Part shown: piece after piece, positions 36,564-51,009 of the stretch
How positions within the stretch are numbered: the first letter of the stretch is position 1
Layout: every line of letters begins with the position of its first letter
NCBI GenBank assembly: GCA_973895155.1
Contig: OZ316897.1
Span: 3,410,001 to 3,474,000, forward strand
Direction: 5' to 3'
Length of the DNA: 64,000 bases
From: Marsupella aquatica
Lineage: Eukaryota; Marchantiophyta
Notes under the pieces: model-generated
Told to the model about the DNA's origin: nothing
Databases searched by the model: none
Seen by the model: the letters and a program-made list of their open reading frames with translations, nothing else
Position numbers and translations under genes: made by a program

Positions 36564-38292
36564 TCCTACCTTTCTCCCTTTTGAGAAGTGAAGGTATCCT
36601 CTCTCGACATGAAGAGCAACGAGACAAGGTGGAGATGTGTACAGTCAGTGAAAGTTCAAAGTGGTCAAGCACTTGCCGCCAAGAATTTGCGACAGTCCTG
36701 CTTCGAAGGTCTGTGTGGTCGATCACCTCGAGAATGAATGAGTGAATGTCGGTGAGGTTGAATTCTGTCAGCTGTGCATCAGTGACTTGTCAACCAAATG
36801 AGCCCTCCATCAAGTTGTGCGGTATAGTCCTCGCTGGATGAGGGAAGCAAGCAAAGTTCTGCTTCAGGCACCAGATACTTTCATCTTTCTCAAAGGGAAA
36901 GAAGGAAATGATGATTCGTTGCCAGATCACAAGTTCAGACTCTATCTGCGTCAGGTGAACTCCTATCTTTCATAACGTCAATAATCTCTAATGTGGAGAT
37001 ACCAAAACCTTGGAGTTCTGTTTTAATTTAACGAAGGTTTATTGCACATGTAGTGTCGAATATTATGCAGCTTATTGAAACTGCTGTTATCAGCTATATC
37101 TGCCATGACCAGATTTGTTGAATACGTCATTGAGTCACTCATTCAATAAAGAGGCTTTCAAGTTTCGGTGTGGGTTCTTTGCAATAACGTATCAAGAGGT
37201 AGCATCTTGAACCTTTGGGCTTTGCTCAGACTTGGGTAACTTTTGGTCTTGCAGACGAACGAGATTTATTGCACAAAGAAGTTTTCGAGTGTGGCAAGTC
37301 CCTTGGTTTTCTGAGTTTAGGCACTTTCAAATAGCATTGGTGTCTGTGTTATACCGGATTGGATCTTCCTGGCCCTTTTTATTAGCGTCCACTGAGCAAT
37401 TGCTCCTTTCTCTGCCAAAGTTCGGGCCTCTTTGGCTTCCTACCTTCATATCGCATGGGAGGACAGGCACGGTCACCCATTGCTTACGTGGTTCAAATGG
37501 GCGTGGTGCTAGTTTGGAACGAGAGATGGTGCATGGAACTATAACTTCCTATAGTTGAAGCCAGTTTGTTGATTTTGGACATTGTGTATATCTCAGGAAG
37601 TGCACCTTGTACAATGTGGGGGGCTTGTTGACAGAACAATGCCTGCCAAAATTATATTAAAGATCTGAGACAGATGAACTAATAGGAACTTGCTTTTTCC
37701 CAAAGCGGCTTGAAATTTTGTAGCTGAAATATTTTGGATCAGCTGTTTTGGAGTCTTTCCGAATATGGCCCAAGTTATCTTGCCCTGGTTAGACAGTCAG
37801 CATTGAGCAGTTGATGTTCACATACTTACAATGTATATACAGCTATGGACTGTTGGCCATCCATTTTACCCGAAAATATGGACAATCGTTTTACTAAATC
37901 AAGCGGATTCATTTGCATACACGGGCAGATTGTTCAAAGTATGACCCACAGCTAGAGCGAGAACAAAATGGTATCAGATCCATGTCAACTACGCAGAATT
38001 CTGGGATGTGAACTCCCCACAGCCAGGGCTCTGATAAGCTGGCCTCTCTGAGCGATCTGTTTGTACAGCTCATCAGGTTCGACTTCCAACCGTGATCGGA
38101 TGTACTTCGCAGGGCAATGTCCTTATGTGATTTTCTTCCACTTAGCATTGCCCTTCTGCTAACCGACTATGCAGAGTAGCTCGCTGAAAAGCTGCATGGA
38201 GATATTATAGCTAATTGGGTTGAATTTAATGATTGCCGGCCCCCATATATTGTGAAAAGGCATCTTCACCTGGAGGAACAGGCTCCTAGAAG
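36564..38292. other. Ubinuclein 3' region and spacer
   Basis: The first few hundred bases are probably 3' UTR. The rest has no recognisable gene or repeat; ORFs are short and scattered. Confidence 0.4.
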
Positions 38293-38543
38293 TGTCATTG
38301 ATAATTAGTGTAATAAAGTAGTGTGATTATTAGGTCTACATGGGTGCCAGGTATAATATTGAGGTGAAGAGGCTTGATCTCTGGTTATAAAGGAGTCCAG
38401 AACACGCCTGTACACTCGACACAGAAAGGTATAGAAAGACGGGGGACTTGGAGAGTGGGAACTTGAGAGAGGAAAGAAATCTCTCTAGAAGACGTGCCCT
38501 GCCTACCAAGTCTACGGTTCAAATGAGAAGCTCGACTTCAACA
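38293..38543 (+). mobile_element. Possible solo LTR, not family A
   Basis: The segment starts TGTCATTGATAATTAG and ends CTCGACTTCAACA. It contains GGTTATAAAGGAGTC (TATA-like), which is the layout of a short LTR. GTGTC occurs at 38292-38296 and at 38544-38548, just after the proposed end, but the left copy overlaps the TG start, so the duplication is ambiguous. No primer-binding site or gag-like ORF follows. Confidence 0.35.
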
Positions 38544-39383
38544 GTGTCGACACTCACAGTGGCACAAATCTCAACAGAAGGAAAAATATGCGAGGTCTAG
38601 CAGGTACACTGGGAAACCTGACGCACAAATTCAAACAAATCAATGGTTGCCCTCAAATTTGATGCTATCAGGGCTTCAATTTCCTGAATCAAGACTCGGA
38701 ATGAAATTTTTTCTATGACACAAAAGAAAACAATGACTGCACCAAGAAAGTGAACTAGGTTAGCACCAATGGATTGAATCAAGAAAAGTGAACTAGAGTG
38801 GGCACCCGGTGAAGTAGAAAGTGTAGGCTACTTTCTTTGCCTGGAGGAACACAAGACCAGCATCGGAGTAACAGCGGCAGATCCAACCCTAGAGCAACTT
38901 GGTCTTATGCTCTGCCGATCTCTAAACCAATCGACGTTTCGTCATGAACCCTCATGGGTGTTCGGGTGGTGCCCGGCCAAAGGAGGTCTTCCCCGTCTCT
39001 CCTCACACGCCCCACAACTATAATGGCCTCCGGTTGAATTGCTCCACAAGACACCCATAAACTGAAAGATGCTGCTGCAACTTACTGCCCCTCACTATCG
39101 AAGTAGCTGTTTGTCCCATTCTCTCTTCACAGGTACAACAGCGACCAGGTTCAGTTCCAGTCAAAAGCTTTACATGCTGTTGTTGGTTCTCTGGCACGGC
39201 CTTCCTGGCAGATCTAAGTTGTCCCGTTTGGTTATTGGGTCTTTGATTCTGTGGCATGTAACTCTTGGGTTGGGTTCCTGGTTGTTGAGGCCTTTTCAGC
39301 GATTTATATGTATCAATAGGGAGTTTTAGCAAGTTTTTACTACATCCCAGAATGAGGTGGTTTTGACTGTAACCCACGGTGTA
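38544..39383. other. Spacer
   Basis: No gene recognised. Short ORFs on both strands at 39018-39377 are unsupported. Confidence 0.35.
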
Positions 39384-40195
39384 TTACATTAAACTCACAC
39401 TCATTCTGGGAATAGTTATTAGTGTGGTTAACAAACGCATTTGCTGTTGTTTTAAAACATTTAACTCGCAGAGCCTGTTCCGATTGCTATGAACTGGTTC
39501 CACCTTGAACGAGTTGGAGGCCCCAAAATCATTGGGGTAGAGACGCCAGCTCGTTCTGCAGATAGTTGTTGTCAGACACATCACCTTTTCAACGTGATTT
39601 GTTCCTTGAAGTGACTTTACGACTTTCTTAAACTTCCTACAGTTTGGGTTGATTGAGTTCAGCTGTTGAGGTATACATCTTGGTTTTGCCAAATGGCAAG
39701 TACAGTCCACTATCACTGTTAGCAATAGTGGACAACAGAAGCAACCCAAAGAAAGTGACCCTGCAGCACAGCAACATACTGCCGCTGCCTTAGTTCTTTG
39801 AACTGTCACACCACACGAGCTGCCTGACCAATGCTGCAATGCCAGCCAATCTCTAGCTGGCCCCCGCTTCTTCCCATGTGAGCATTTGAGCCGGTTCTCA
39901 GTGCTACGGGCTCGGTGTTCAGTCGAGGTGGAACTGCTGGTCGAGTCTTCTTCCTCTGCGTTTCTTTTTCTGCCATCTCCGCTCTCCCCCCCCACTCTTT
40001 CCGTTCCACTCCATAACCAATAGCCAGATTCTCCGTACTGTACCACACCCTCTCCCCCAAACGCCGAAGGGAAACTCCACCGTGTACTGGACTGTGCGAA
40101 CGAGTACGTACTCTGTAGCTGGTGTCTACTCTAACCACAGACGCACCTCCACCTCCGATCTCGATGGATCGACGCCCAGTATCGGCAAGATCCAT
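39384..40195 (-). other. Unassigned overlapping ORFs (220 and 129 codons)
   Basis: Two minus-strand frames overlap here. One starts at an ATG at 40195 and runs 129 codons. The other is open for 220 codons from 40046 to 39384 and includes a Cys-rich hydrophobic stretch (CCCAAGSLSLGCFCC). I recognise no domain in either. Upstream, GTGGGCCACAC and TTGGGCCCCAC at about 40280-40305 look like site-II promoter elements, so transcription from here on the minus strand is possible. They may be exons, a non-coding RNA, or chance. Confidence 0.25.
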
Positions 40196-41898
40196 GAGTC
40201 AAGGATATCGAGTCAAAAGGCAATTATTAGTGGGCGGACAGGCATAATAAATGTGGAGTAAAGAGAGGTGGAGGGTTTGGTGGGCCACACTCGTTGGGCC
40301 CCACTTTTATGCTCTCCGCCCAGTATTGTATGGTATCTCTGATGGCCTTTCGTCTCGTGTTTTCATCGCTGTGTAGGTCTCTGCCCGATGTCAGGTTAAG
40401 GTTTTTCGTCAGAGGGCAAGACGACAAGGATATCACCTGATGCATATGGATTACTTAGTACTCCTGCAAACAGAATCCCTCCTTTCGGAAGGAGAGCTCT
40501 GATGGTTACAATGATCAGTAATGACGTTCCTGTTATTGCCCGTTACCATCCCCATCTGGACGCATAAAGTTCATAAAAGCCCCGCTGCAGTTCGGATTGG
40601 AAAAGCTTTAATGCATGTGATCCCAATTACAAAGTCAAAAGCACGAGAGAATCGCAACCAAAGTGAAGATTGATTTTACTCGAGTCAGCATGCTCTGCGG
40701 TGCACTTTTCAGGCTTTAGTGACAGATCCGAGAGGAGTTAGATACTCAACAACCCAACTTCATGAGCATGGTGACTGACTCAACGTCATAATCTGACAAC
40801 CATCGATTGTTGCAGTGTAGATGCCCTACCATGTTAACTCGATGAACACAAAACATCGTTAAACTGACTAAGTTCCCTTCCGAGACACAGGTTTGGAGAC
40901 TTGGGGAGTGAGTCACTAGACAGCCCAAAAGAAACTCGAAAATATTGGCAAAATATGTTTTTCCTTCTTGAGTCTTCGGAGTATTCGTAGATATTCACGG
41001 CCATTTTAGCCCCCATGGCAATCTCCAATTTGCTGAGTACTCCCCAACCGTAGTCAATTTATGCTCTACGGGGACCCATGGTTTTCCAGGAACCTTCAAC
41101 ATTCAAGTTGAGCCCAAAAACCGTAAAGGACGCCAATCAGATGCAAGCTTCCCCACCAAGTCTAGACCTACTACCAACATACACAGATATGTTATCAGAG
41201 ATTACGTTCGTCAGGGACGACAATATTGGCGGCATGCCACACGCGACCTGCGACTTCAACCTTAAATTGTCTTAAAAACAGATTACATGTGTGCATGTTC
41301 CAACTACAATAACAATGCAGGCTACCGAGAAACGGCATTCGTCCTTCTCCAGCTCCCATTGTGGAAAGCCCTTCAGACACTAATACAACCAACGCGGTTT
41401 AATTTCTGCACTGCTGATAATGTTATCACAAATCCCAAACCTTCCAATCGCGTCGTCCACCTGCCCATGGTCCGAGAAACGCAACTACCAGTCCAGCTAC
41501 CAGGATGCGTAATGGACAAGTTTTACGAGCAGCAGTGATATCATAGATTGGGTGGATATGAAGCGGAAATTGGGGCTACAAGGCAGTGAGCTAAAGCGCA
41601 TTCTGGATTGTCAGGTAAACAGATGAGACGAGCTACTGCACGCTGTGGTATTCTGTAAATCAAGTGAACACACATCCGTCTATATAGATCCAAATTAATA
41701 AACTATACATTCTGTCACGTTAATCGTGATGTCACATCCTACAACATTAAAATCCCGACGCACCAACGAAGTACTTCGGGGACCATCATCTGTCACAATG
41801 GATGAATATGAGACATATTCACGGACCGACAACGATGTCTACAGTTTCAAAACTATGGATCCGAGATGTCCTACTCGGATATCAGCCCTCAAAGTAGA
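40196..41898. other. Spacer downstream of beta-tubulin
   Basis: The part next to 41898 should include the beta-tubulin 3' UTR. No other gene, RNA or repeat is visible. Confidence 0.4.
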
Positions 41899-43453
<1,555 letters not shown>

Positions 43454-44100
43454 CTTGATCGGTCTGAATGAAGGAAAACGAGACTCAGTTTAAGCTGTTG
43501 CACTGCCGGGGCTGGAGTGGCCGGCACAAGATACCCTGATCAAAGAATCAAAGCTGAGACAACAACGGGAACACATCTGTAACTCTGAGACCAACCAACT
43601 GCTACGATTTCCGATCCGACATCCCGTACCCGGATTTGCCTGGCTAAGACTGGGGACACCGAGAAAAACAGGGGGACCTATACGATGCTAAAATGTGCCA
43701 AGAAAGTCACTTTCAAACTGTTACTAACAGATCAAGCACATTGTCCAGAAAACCATTCGAATGCAGAGGGAACACACCAAACTGGACAAGCTCGCACCTG
43801 TACAAAGTAATGCTAAGGAATGCAGCCTATCTCTCGCTAAAACCACACACGGGAAACATAGCTGACAGAAGCGCAAATCAGCTGAGCAATGGATACATCA
43901 AATGCGGAAAAAAAACCGACGAGATCATCTCACGAACATGCACACATTAGATCGATCAATCAATCCACAAACCTGGAGGTGCCCGACCTGTCGTCCGGTG
44001 CAGCAAGAACGCGGGCGGGCGAGATCGCTCCGCGAACGAGCGAGCGAGAGAGAGAGAGGGAGACGAGAGAGACGCAACGACGAGAGCAAGAGGAGGGAAT
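43454..44100 (-). promoter_or_regulatory. Beta-tubulin leader with probable 5' UTR intron
   Basis: On the minus strand a strong acceptor (TTTTCCTTCATTCAG, ending at 43464) lies only ten bases before the ATG. About 500 bp further upstream is a CT-rich leader (43960-44100, CTCTCTCTCTCGCTCGCTCG) with possible donors CAG/GTCGGG and CAG/GTTTGT near 43975-43995. This suggests a leader intron of about 0.5 kb. Confidence 0.55.
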
Positions 44101-44798
44101 GGAGGTCGAATGCCGGAGAAGGCGATCTTCTAAACACAATGGAGAGGAAGAGCAGCTCTGCCCCGCCAGCTCAAATATCCACCTACAGATCGGACGCTCG
44201 CGATTGTGCCCATCGACGGTCAAAGAGGGCAGTGGCGGACGGTCGCGGAGCACCGAAATCCGGCGGTCGGAAGCTCGCGGACCGGGGGGCAAACCGCACG
44301 ATGGTATCGGCTGAACGGGAAAACGGCGCGCATTTTGAACTGGGAGAGGGCTGAGCGGAAAGGTCGGGGGGACGGGTTCACCGTGAAGACAGAAAGAGCG
44401 GGAACTGGTATGGATCGGGCAGGCGCCATGCCAGGGCAGCAGCGACATGCCGACATGGGCAGAAAGGGCAGGCCGGCCAGCTCGCTCGATAAAATCGCGT
44501 TTGTCCCGGTCGAAAGTGGTTCAGGGCTCTCCTTCAGACTGTTTGTAGTGAAGGTCTCTTTCTTACAAGAACCTCGTCCCTGCGACCCGGGCCGAGCAAC
44601 GCCGGGCCGCCCGGGCGACCCCCCTTCAAAACCCTTTACTAAGCATGTTGTTGATTTACACTAGAGTTGCGAGTTCACCTAGTTCATTTTATGGCTCTAG
44701 ACAAATTACTCTTGATTACCTTCTTATGTTATTTATCCGTTTTTAAGCGGATGGTCACTAAAAGATGTTTGAATTTATAATATTGTCATTTTTATTTA
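44101..44798 (-). promoter_or_regulatory. Beta-tubulin upstream region
   Basis: GC-rich to about 44620, then abruptly AT-rich. It probably holds the promoter. ORFs on both strands overlap in all frames and are composition artefacts. The transposon copy begins right after it. Confidence 0.4.
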
Positions 44799-45630
44799 CG
44801 GACCCCACTAGAGGTCCCTTCCAAAATTCCTGGCACCACAGCGTGCCACATCAACAACAACTGCAACAAACAAGACTCGTCACTTTTGTGAATCAAACTT
44901 ATAATTTCCATTCGTGTTTGTGTCAATTTGGGTGTAAATTTTGGGATGCCGTGCCGTAAAAAGAAAAGTAAAAACATTGGAAATGCAAAGAGCAAGACAG
45001 TTAAAACTATCACTATGTAACCGTTTTAGTTACATTTTCAATTTTAAAACTTAAATTCAAAAATTTATAAAAAGTATTTTTCATATAATAAATAATGACT
45101 AATAACTAACTTGATAACTTCCTTGTTAAACCGCAACTCCCGGTATGTAAGGACCTCTCGTATTGTACAGCCATTAATGTTGAGAAGAGCACATAGAAAC
45201 CCAGGATTGAGGAGGAGGAATGGCTGGAATCTTGAAAGTTCATCGAATTTTATACTCAAAACTATTTACTCATTCTCAAAACAAAAAATACCCAGTCGTA
45301 GATCTCATTGAGATCTTTCTTTTGCACCTAGATCGCCTTCTAACATGGATGAATAAGATTTCTAGAGGCGTTACAAAATGGACGGCAAAGATCGTAAAAT
45401 CAACAAAATCGACGGTTAGGAAGACTTGGATTTGTTTAATTTTTCATTTGAAAAATATTAACCCATTTGCAAAACGGACAGAACCCATCCATAGATCTAT
45501 TTGCGATCTTTCTTTTGAGCCATAGATTGGCCATTATGATGAACGGACGAGATTTCCGGAGATAAGAAATGGAGACGGCTCAGGTCGACTCTTCCCCCTG
45601 ATTCTATTAGCCAAGGGGTCCACGAACTAA
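44799..45630 (+). mobile_element. 832-bp non-autonomous element, copy 2
   Basis: The sequence is the reverse complement of 25699-26532 over its whole length, with scattered differences. It starts CGGACCCCACTAGAGGTCCC and ends CCAAGGGGTCCACGAACTAA. A 10-bp perfect direct repeat, TTTTATTTAC, flanks it (44790-44799 and 45631-45640), which fits an 8- to 9-bp target duplication of hAT or Mutator type. No transposase is encoded. Confidence 0.8.
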
Positions 45631-45640
45631 TTTTATTTAC

Positions 45641-47100
45641 AAAAATTCAAGGTTTAGTATATAGTGCCCTTGGTTAACTTGGTAAAACTTGTCATCCATA
45701 TGCACTATCGTGACATCTTATTAAATATCAAAAAACATTGTCAATTAGAACATCTTTGGTGACAAAGTACTTACCAGCTGCATTGTTTATTCCAGAGTTT
45801 TATTCTACTCTTTTTGCTGTTGTAGGGACTCTTGGGCTTTCTGGGTAGTTGGTCTTGGTAGGTGTTTCCCTTGTTTTCTCCCCTTTACTACAACTCCTAC
45901 CGTTAGGATCATGTCTCTTGCTTTACTGCACAGCCATAAGCTTAATTGGCATGTTTATCCAAACTTGTGAACTTTGATGAGATCCCAAAGTGCTATTTTA
46001 ACAAAGTCTAGATCTGTTACTATGTAGTTAAGTCATCTTAGTTAAAATGTATGTTTCCATAAATCCCATTGTATCTTATATACGCTTGTATTGCCACTTG
46101 AGTCCTCTTCAAGCTGGTGCTGTAGGCGTTGAATGTATTGCCAATTTTTTTGAAAGGGCATAAAACTGGGCAGGAAATCAGAGAGAGTCATAAATTTGGA
46201 ATGGATCCGAGATACTTTTTGAGTGAGTATCAAGCATTTCACTCTAAATATAGATGTCAAGCATTTATTTAAGTACTGCTCAATCCAGGGAAGAGGGTGC
46301 AATTTAACCAACACTCTCACCTATGCACTCTAATAGGTCATTCTAAGATGCACTACCCAAGATTTGTATTGTGGTACCCATATGTTTTTTAAAGGATGTA
46401 GGCTGAGATAAAAATGGCTTCTTGTCCCTAGGTTTATGAAAGCTTGGCATCATCAACCCAGTTTAGAGTTGCAGGGTGTTGTTTGGAAGACATTTGTAAC
46501 AATAGACCCAAGGTCTTTGCAAGGATCCTTCAAAAGATATCTAAAAGAGTTGGTGACACTAATACCCCCTCCGAGAGTTCCACTGAGCTTCATAACCAGA
46601 ATGATTAAGGGCAAAATATAAAGATTTATTTCTGGAAAATAAAGTCAGATTAAAGAAGGTTTTGTGGCAAGAATTGATCTGAATTAACTTTTATTTATTT
46701 AACTAATTTATCTTAATGAGCTTAATTACAAAGGGAGTCATTCTTCAAGGTAATAGTGATAATTGAATGTATCCCATGCTAAGGTGGCAAGGCAATGGCT
46801 GGTTTTGTCCCTAGAAGTAATAAAAGATAATGCATTAGCTCTGTCAGTGTTTGTGGTGATCTGTCGAGTCGGTTTTCATGTTCATTAGGTTTATCATTTG
46901 AAATACAAATCTTTGTCAGCTTCCTCTATGGCAAGGATGAGCGTTGGCCTCTCCTCTCTGTACGTATAACAATCGTTAGCAATCAACTTGTTACATAGGG
47001 AGATAAAATTTCATTCTTGAGACATGCACCTCTATCTCGATGATTTGGGGAGGCTCGGCTACCAAACCCGTGGATAAGCTGAGTTTGGCCGTTTGTACAG
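45641..47100. other. Spacer
   Basis: AT-rich sequence with no recognisable gene, domain or repeat structure. Confidence 0.4.
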
Positions 47101-47112
47101 TCCCCGTCTTTC

Positions 47113-47364
47113 CTCAACCTGGCAACAAACATCTTCAGTGGGGCAATTCCTATCAGGTTCAGGTCACCAAGCTCGACTCCCTTGCTCTCTGCTCCAACGA
47201 GTTTCCAGGCTGATCCACCTGCACTTGGTCATTTGCTGAATTTGACTGTTGTGGACGTGCTCAGCAGTAGTCTGAATGGGGTGGTTTACTCCAAACGTGA
47301 GAATACTCAGGCTAGGTTTCCCGAAGGTTTTGCGCCTCTGAATGCACTGGATTCCAGAGGCTAG
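47113..47364 (+). pseudogene. LRR receptor-like gene fragment
   Basis: One frame reads LNLATNIFSGAIPIRF and, after a gap, LGHLLNLTVVDVLSSSLNGVV. Both resemble plant extracellular LRR units (LxLAxNxFSGxIP; LxxLxxLxVxDVSSNxLNG). The frame stops soon after. There is no signal peptide, cap or kinase domain nearby. Inferred relic of an LRR receptor kinase or receptor-like protein gene; it is not a copy of the kinase at 10976. Confidence 0.4.
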
Positions 47365-50300
47365 TTTTTCTAAGGTAAACTTTCGAGGGTGGCATGTTGG
47401 AGCTCTTGCCTCAATTTGATCATACTGCCTTTGGGCACCATTTTTTAGTTGGGGCTTGCCAGAGTCCATGTGTAATTCATCTATGAAGAATACCTGTCAT
47501 GCAAAGCATCTATCATACTGTAACCTGAGAAATGTAGTTAGCGAACCAGGCGACCTTACACAGAATCTTGGTTGAGAAACTGAACTGAAGTCCGGAATAC
47601 CGGCCATTTTTTAAAGCATGGAGAGTTGCTTAGACTGTTGTCAATCTTCGAGTCAAAATATTGCTAAATTACAATCAGGACCATTCAGCATTAGGGAGCA
47701 GGGATAAATCCCAGGAGGATGACAAAACTGAACGTCATGGTCATAAAGCGAGTTTTGGGGCCGCCCTTCGATAATGAGTGCCTTATCCTCACGCTATCTC
47801 TGCCTGCCGAGAACCATCCTGCAATTATCATGACTGTATATGACGAGTTGTGGCAGCTAGGGTAGGTTTGCTGTGTGTCAATCATGGCAGAGACAACAGG
47901 GGCTGTTGGGGCAGAGATAACAGGGTTCTACCAATGCTACATGTGCGCAAAGCAATTCTTAAAGCTCTAACTCTTATTGTATTCACCGAACCAATCATAG
48001 AAATGACTCCAACAAGTGGCTTTGCTTCAGTTTACACAAAAAACAAAAACAAAAGGATTCTTTGCCTTCTTCTCATTCAAAAACCAATGAGAGATTCATT
48101 CATTTCATTTCACTTACTGTCATCCTTGGTTTGGTATAATAACATTTTTACATCTGCCTTCCAAAAGAAGGACAGGTAGAGTCCCAAATTTGTAATGAAA
48201 AGCAGTTGGAGTCCTTCAATCCTGTTCATTGTGTCAATAGCATTTTGCCAAAATAATGGTCGTGGATCCTCTATAATTTCTGCCAATTGAGTGATGTCTT
48301 TCTTTGGCAGCCGGTTTAGTCCATTATCTTGTGAACTCTTGGCAGCTTAGAAGAATTGTAAAAATGAATCATGCTAATTGTATTTCTGTCACCTTGTGCA
48401 AATTGAAGTGCAAGCTGCGAAGGATTGAAGAGCTCAACCACAAGCTATTCATTCTAAGGACCTACTGCACTTAAGGTCGAGTGAGTGCCTCATATGTGAG
48501 CTTTTTGTGCCCTCTTGCTCGATTGTTTTCATTGGCCATTATATAGTGTTCCGAGTCGTGATCAGAACTAGTATTTGGATGGTCTGCTCACTTGTCTGGC
48601 TTCAAAGAAGAAAGTTAGATCGAGATGAAATAATCAGATCTCCTGATAATTACGTGATTACGTGATCCTCAGTACGACCTTGAGAAGCAAGGCGACATTG
48701 GAGGTCAAGCGCAGTGCTGCAGAGTTGTTGTGGGAGCTGGCAATTTGGGAGCCAAAAGCTGTAGGTAGCCTAGCTCGGGAGGACGACAACTTTAAGGAGC
48801 TACATATAGTTGTCAAAGGATGTGTTGACTGAGGTGTTGATGAAACAGTATGTTGAGGGGAAATTGATGTGGAGACTCAACAATCTTCTTCTAAGTGAAA
48901 TTATAGCATCGTGTACAATAAGGTGTGGCACTAGCTACATCTGTATTTGCTCCTTTCTTTGTTGCTATCCTATGAGGTACATACATTCTTTATCAATAAT
49001 GTCATCTGATACAATTGGCTTCCGCCCTCCCTGTGTTTTGCTAAATTGTAAAGTCTTAAATCAAGTTGCTATTTCTAGATTAGTCATAGTTTCTTGCTTA
49101 ACGGTCAAACAAGAAGCTGACGTTATCTGCCTTCATGGTAGAGTATGTCACTTTGGATTTTGTTACCTACGATCGGAGCATAGGTTTGGGCATAGGTTCT
49201 AATGCTGCAAAATGTACTGGTTATTGTCTTGAAGGTACTAAAACAAGTCAACAAGCCAACAACACTCTTCACAAATTTGACAGAGGTAGGTCATTCATTC
49301 GAGCTTCATCATATCATTCTATTATCTTGTATTTTATTTTATGACTCAGGTGTTCTAGTTGTTTAAGGTGGCTATTCAATTCAAAAAAAATTCTATTACA
49401 CCTAATGACAGGAAGTGTGCATGTTACCCAGGTGAGATTAGACTAAGAGTCATTTATTTCTTTCAGCTATTTCTTTTCCTGCACTTGCATGTGTGGGCTG
49501 GCAGGGATACTCACATCTAAGTAGACCCAGGGAAGTCATGCCCTTGGTGGAAACTGTTGGGAAGTGATGTCCCAACAGCCTAGCGCTACTTAGAGGAGAG
49601 ACAGGTTGCTTATGAAGGGGAGGGGGCCTTGGAGGTGATTGCCAATGGCAGAGAGTTTAGAGCCTAGTCCTTACATGTGGGTGGTCCAAGAGATATTCTT
49701 GGTTGTGGATCATTCAACTTACAGAGTGAAAGTCTATGAGTAAATGTCAAACAGACCCTCCAACTCAGAGGAGAGGGATTGGAGTGTGGCTTGGCCCCGA
49801 CTGCACATGGATCTAGCACAATTGGGACAAGCTATATCTGGACAAGCTAATGAAGGCCATGTGCAGATCCCATACCCTCTTGTGCTTACACTGAAGCAAG
49901 AGTCCTTGCCAGCAAAGGGTACAACCCTTCCCACCCGAACAACTTTGGAGAAAGCTGCATGGATCTGGAAAAGTGAATCACCAAGAGAAATGGCTCGGAT
50001 GGGGCAAGGCTCTCTTGGGGTTTGTCTTGTGGACGTGGTTCTATTGGTGAGAATCTATAGGTTTGTCTATATTTTTCTCATTCACGTATCAAATACTAAT
50101 TTGTTCTTTGGTCTAGAGTTAAGAATTGTTTGCTTGAAAGGTTACTAAAGCCATACTAAGCAACTAAATGCCTCCAATAATTCTTGTGTTCTATCCTGCT
50201 TGACATGGTCCTCCACCATTAAGGCCAACTATCAGCCTTTATTGAAATATTCTTGATACACTTCCATCCAAACATAAGGGCCTTTTAAAACGCCTGAAGA

Positions 50301-50440
50301 GACTAGACGATTCGGAAACAACCTGCCTTGGATGAGATTCATGTAACTATCCAGGCTTCTGATCTTCTCGCTTGCCCGCTCACTTGTCAAATGTTTACTT
50401 GTTCAAAATGAAAATGTATCATCTAAAATACAATTCATAT
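47365..50440. other. Spacer, possibly transposon-derived
   Basis: Several unassigned short ORFs, the longest 134 codons at 49744-50148. CTGTTGGGAAGTGATGTCCCAACAG at 49554-49578 is a perfect 9-bp-arm hairpin resembling paired LTR ends. No domain was recognised. Confidence 0.35.
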
Positions 50441-50742
50441 GTAGGAGGAAGTCCTTGCGGCCTACAATGTTGGCATTTCACCATCTCAGTCTGAACCTCC
50501 TGAAGACAATCTAGAAGATACTTATCGATCAGTGTAAGGTAAAGTATTCATCCAATATAAGTACTTCAAATATATTTGTTCGCATTGAATCAAATAGATT
50601 TAATGCTAGATTGAATTATTATTGATAATTGTTGAGAAGTTTTTGGGGAAGTTTTAAAGTTGTGGCTAAAGCGGTCAAGTTCATTTAAGTATTCACTTAA
50701 ACATTTTTACTAACAGCCTTATTGTGGGTTGAATAGTTTCAG

Positions 50743-51009
50743 CTGGGGGACAAAGTGAAACTAAAGGATTTGATTGGCAACAAGCAAGTGGCTGTAGGAA
50801 TAGTGGTTGGAGTGTGGGGAAGCGGTGCTATGTTTCATGGGAAGTCCATCAGCCTTGGTCGAGTGAAAGTCAGGGTAGATAAGGTTTTTGTCCCCAAGTA
50901 TGAATTGCCATTTCCTAATCGTAACGATGATCCCCCTTAGGAGTACATTAGAGATGTTGCAGATAATTGGTGTTTGTTGTATGAACATTCTATGCGTCTC
51001 CAAAAATAG
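50743..51009 (+). pseudogene. Probable plant transposase C-terminal remnant
   Basis: After TTTCAG the frame reads LGDKVKLKDLIGNKQVAVG, then SISLGRVKVRVDKVFVPKYELPFP, stops at TAG (50938-50940) and continues in frame as EYIRDVADNWCLLYEH. This layout (V-x-L-K...xxVAxG...G..LG...V.V......LP.P) resembles the C-terminal domain attached to En/Spm-like plant transposases. The in-frame TAG and absence of the rest of the protein mark it as a relic. A short open stretch at 50445-50537 may be a preceding exon. The family call is from memory of the pattern only. Confidence 0.4.

Noticed and set aside
43889-44664. Several ORFs of 140-160 codons on both strands
   Set aside because: All are in the GC-rich beta-tubulin leader and promoter, overlap each other, and are rich in Arg and Ser as expected from composition.
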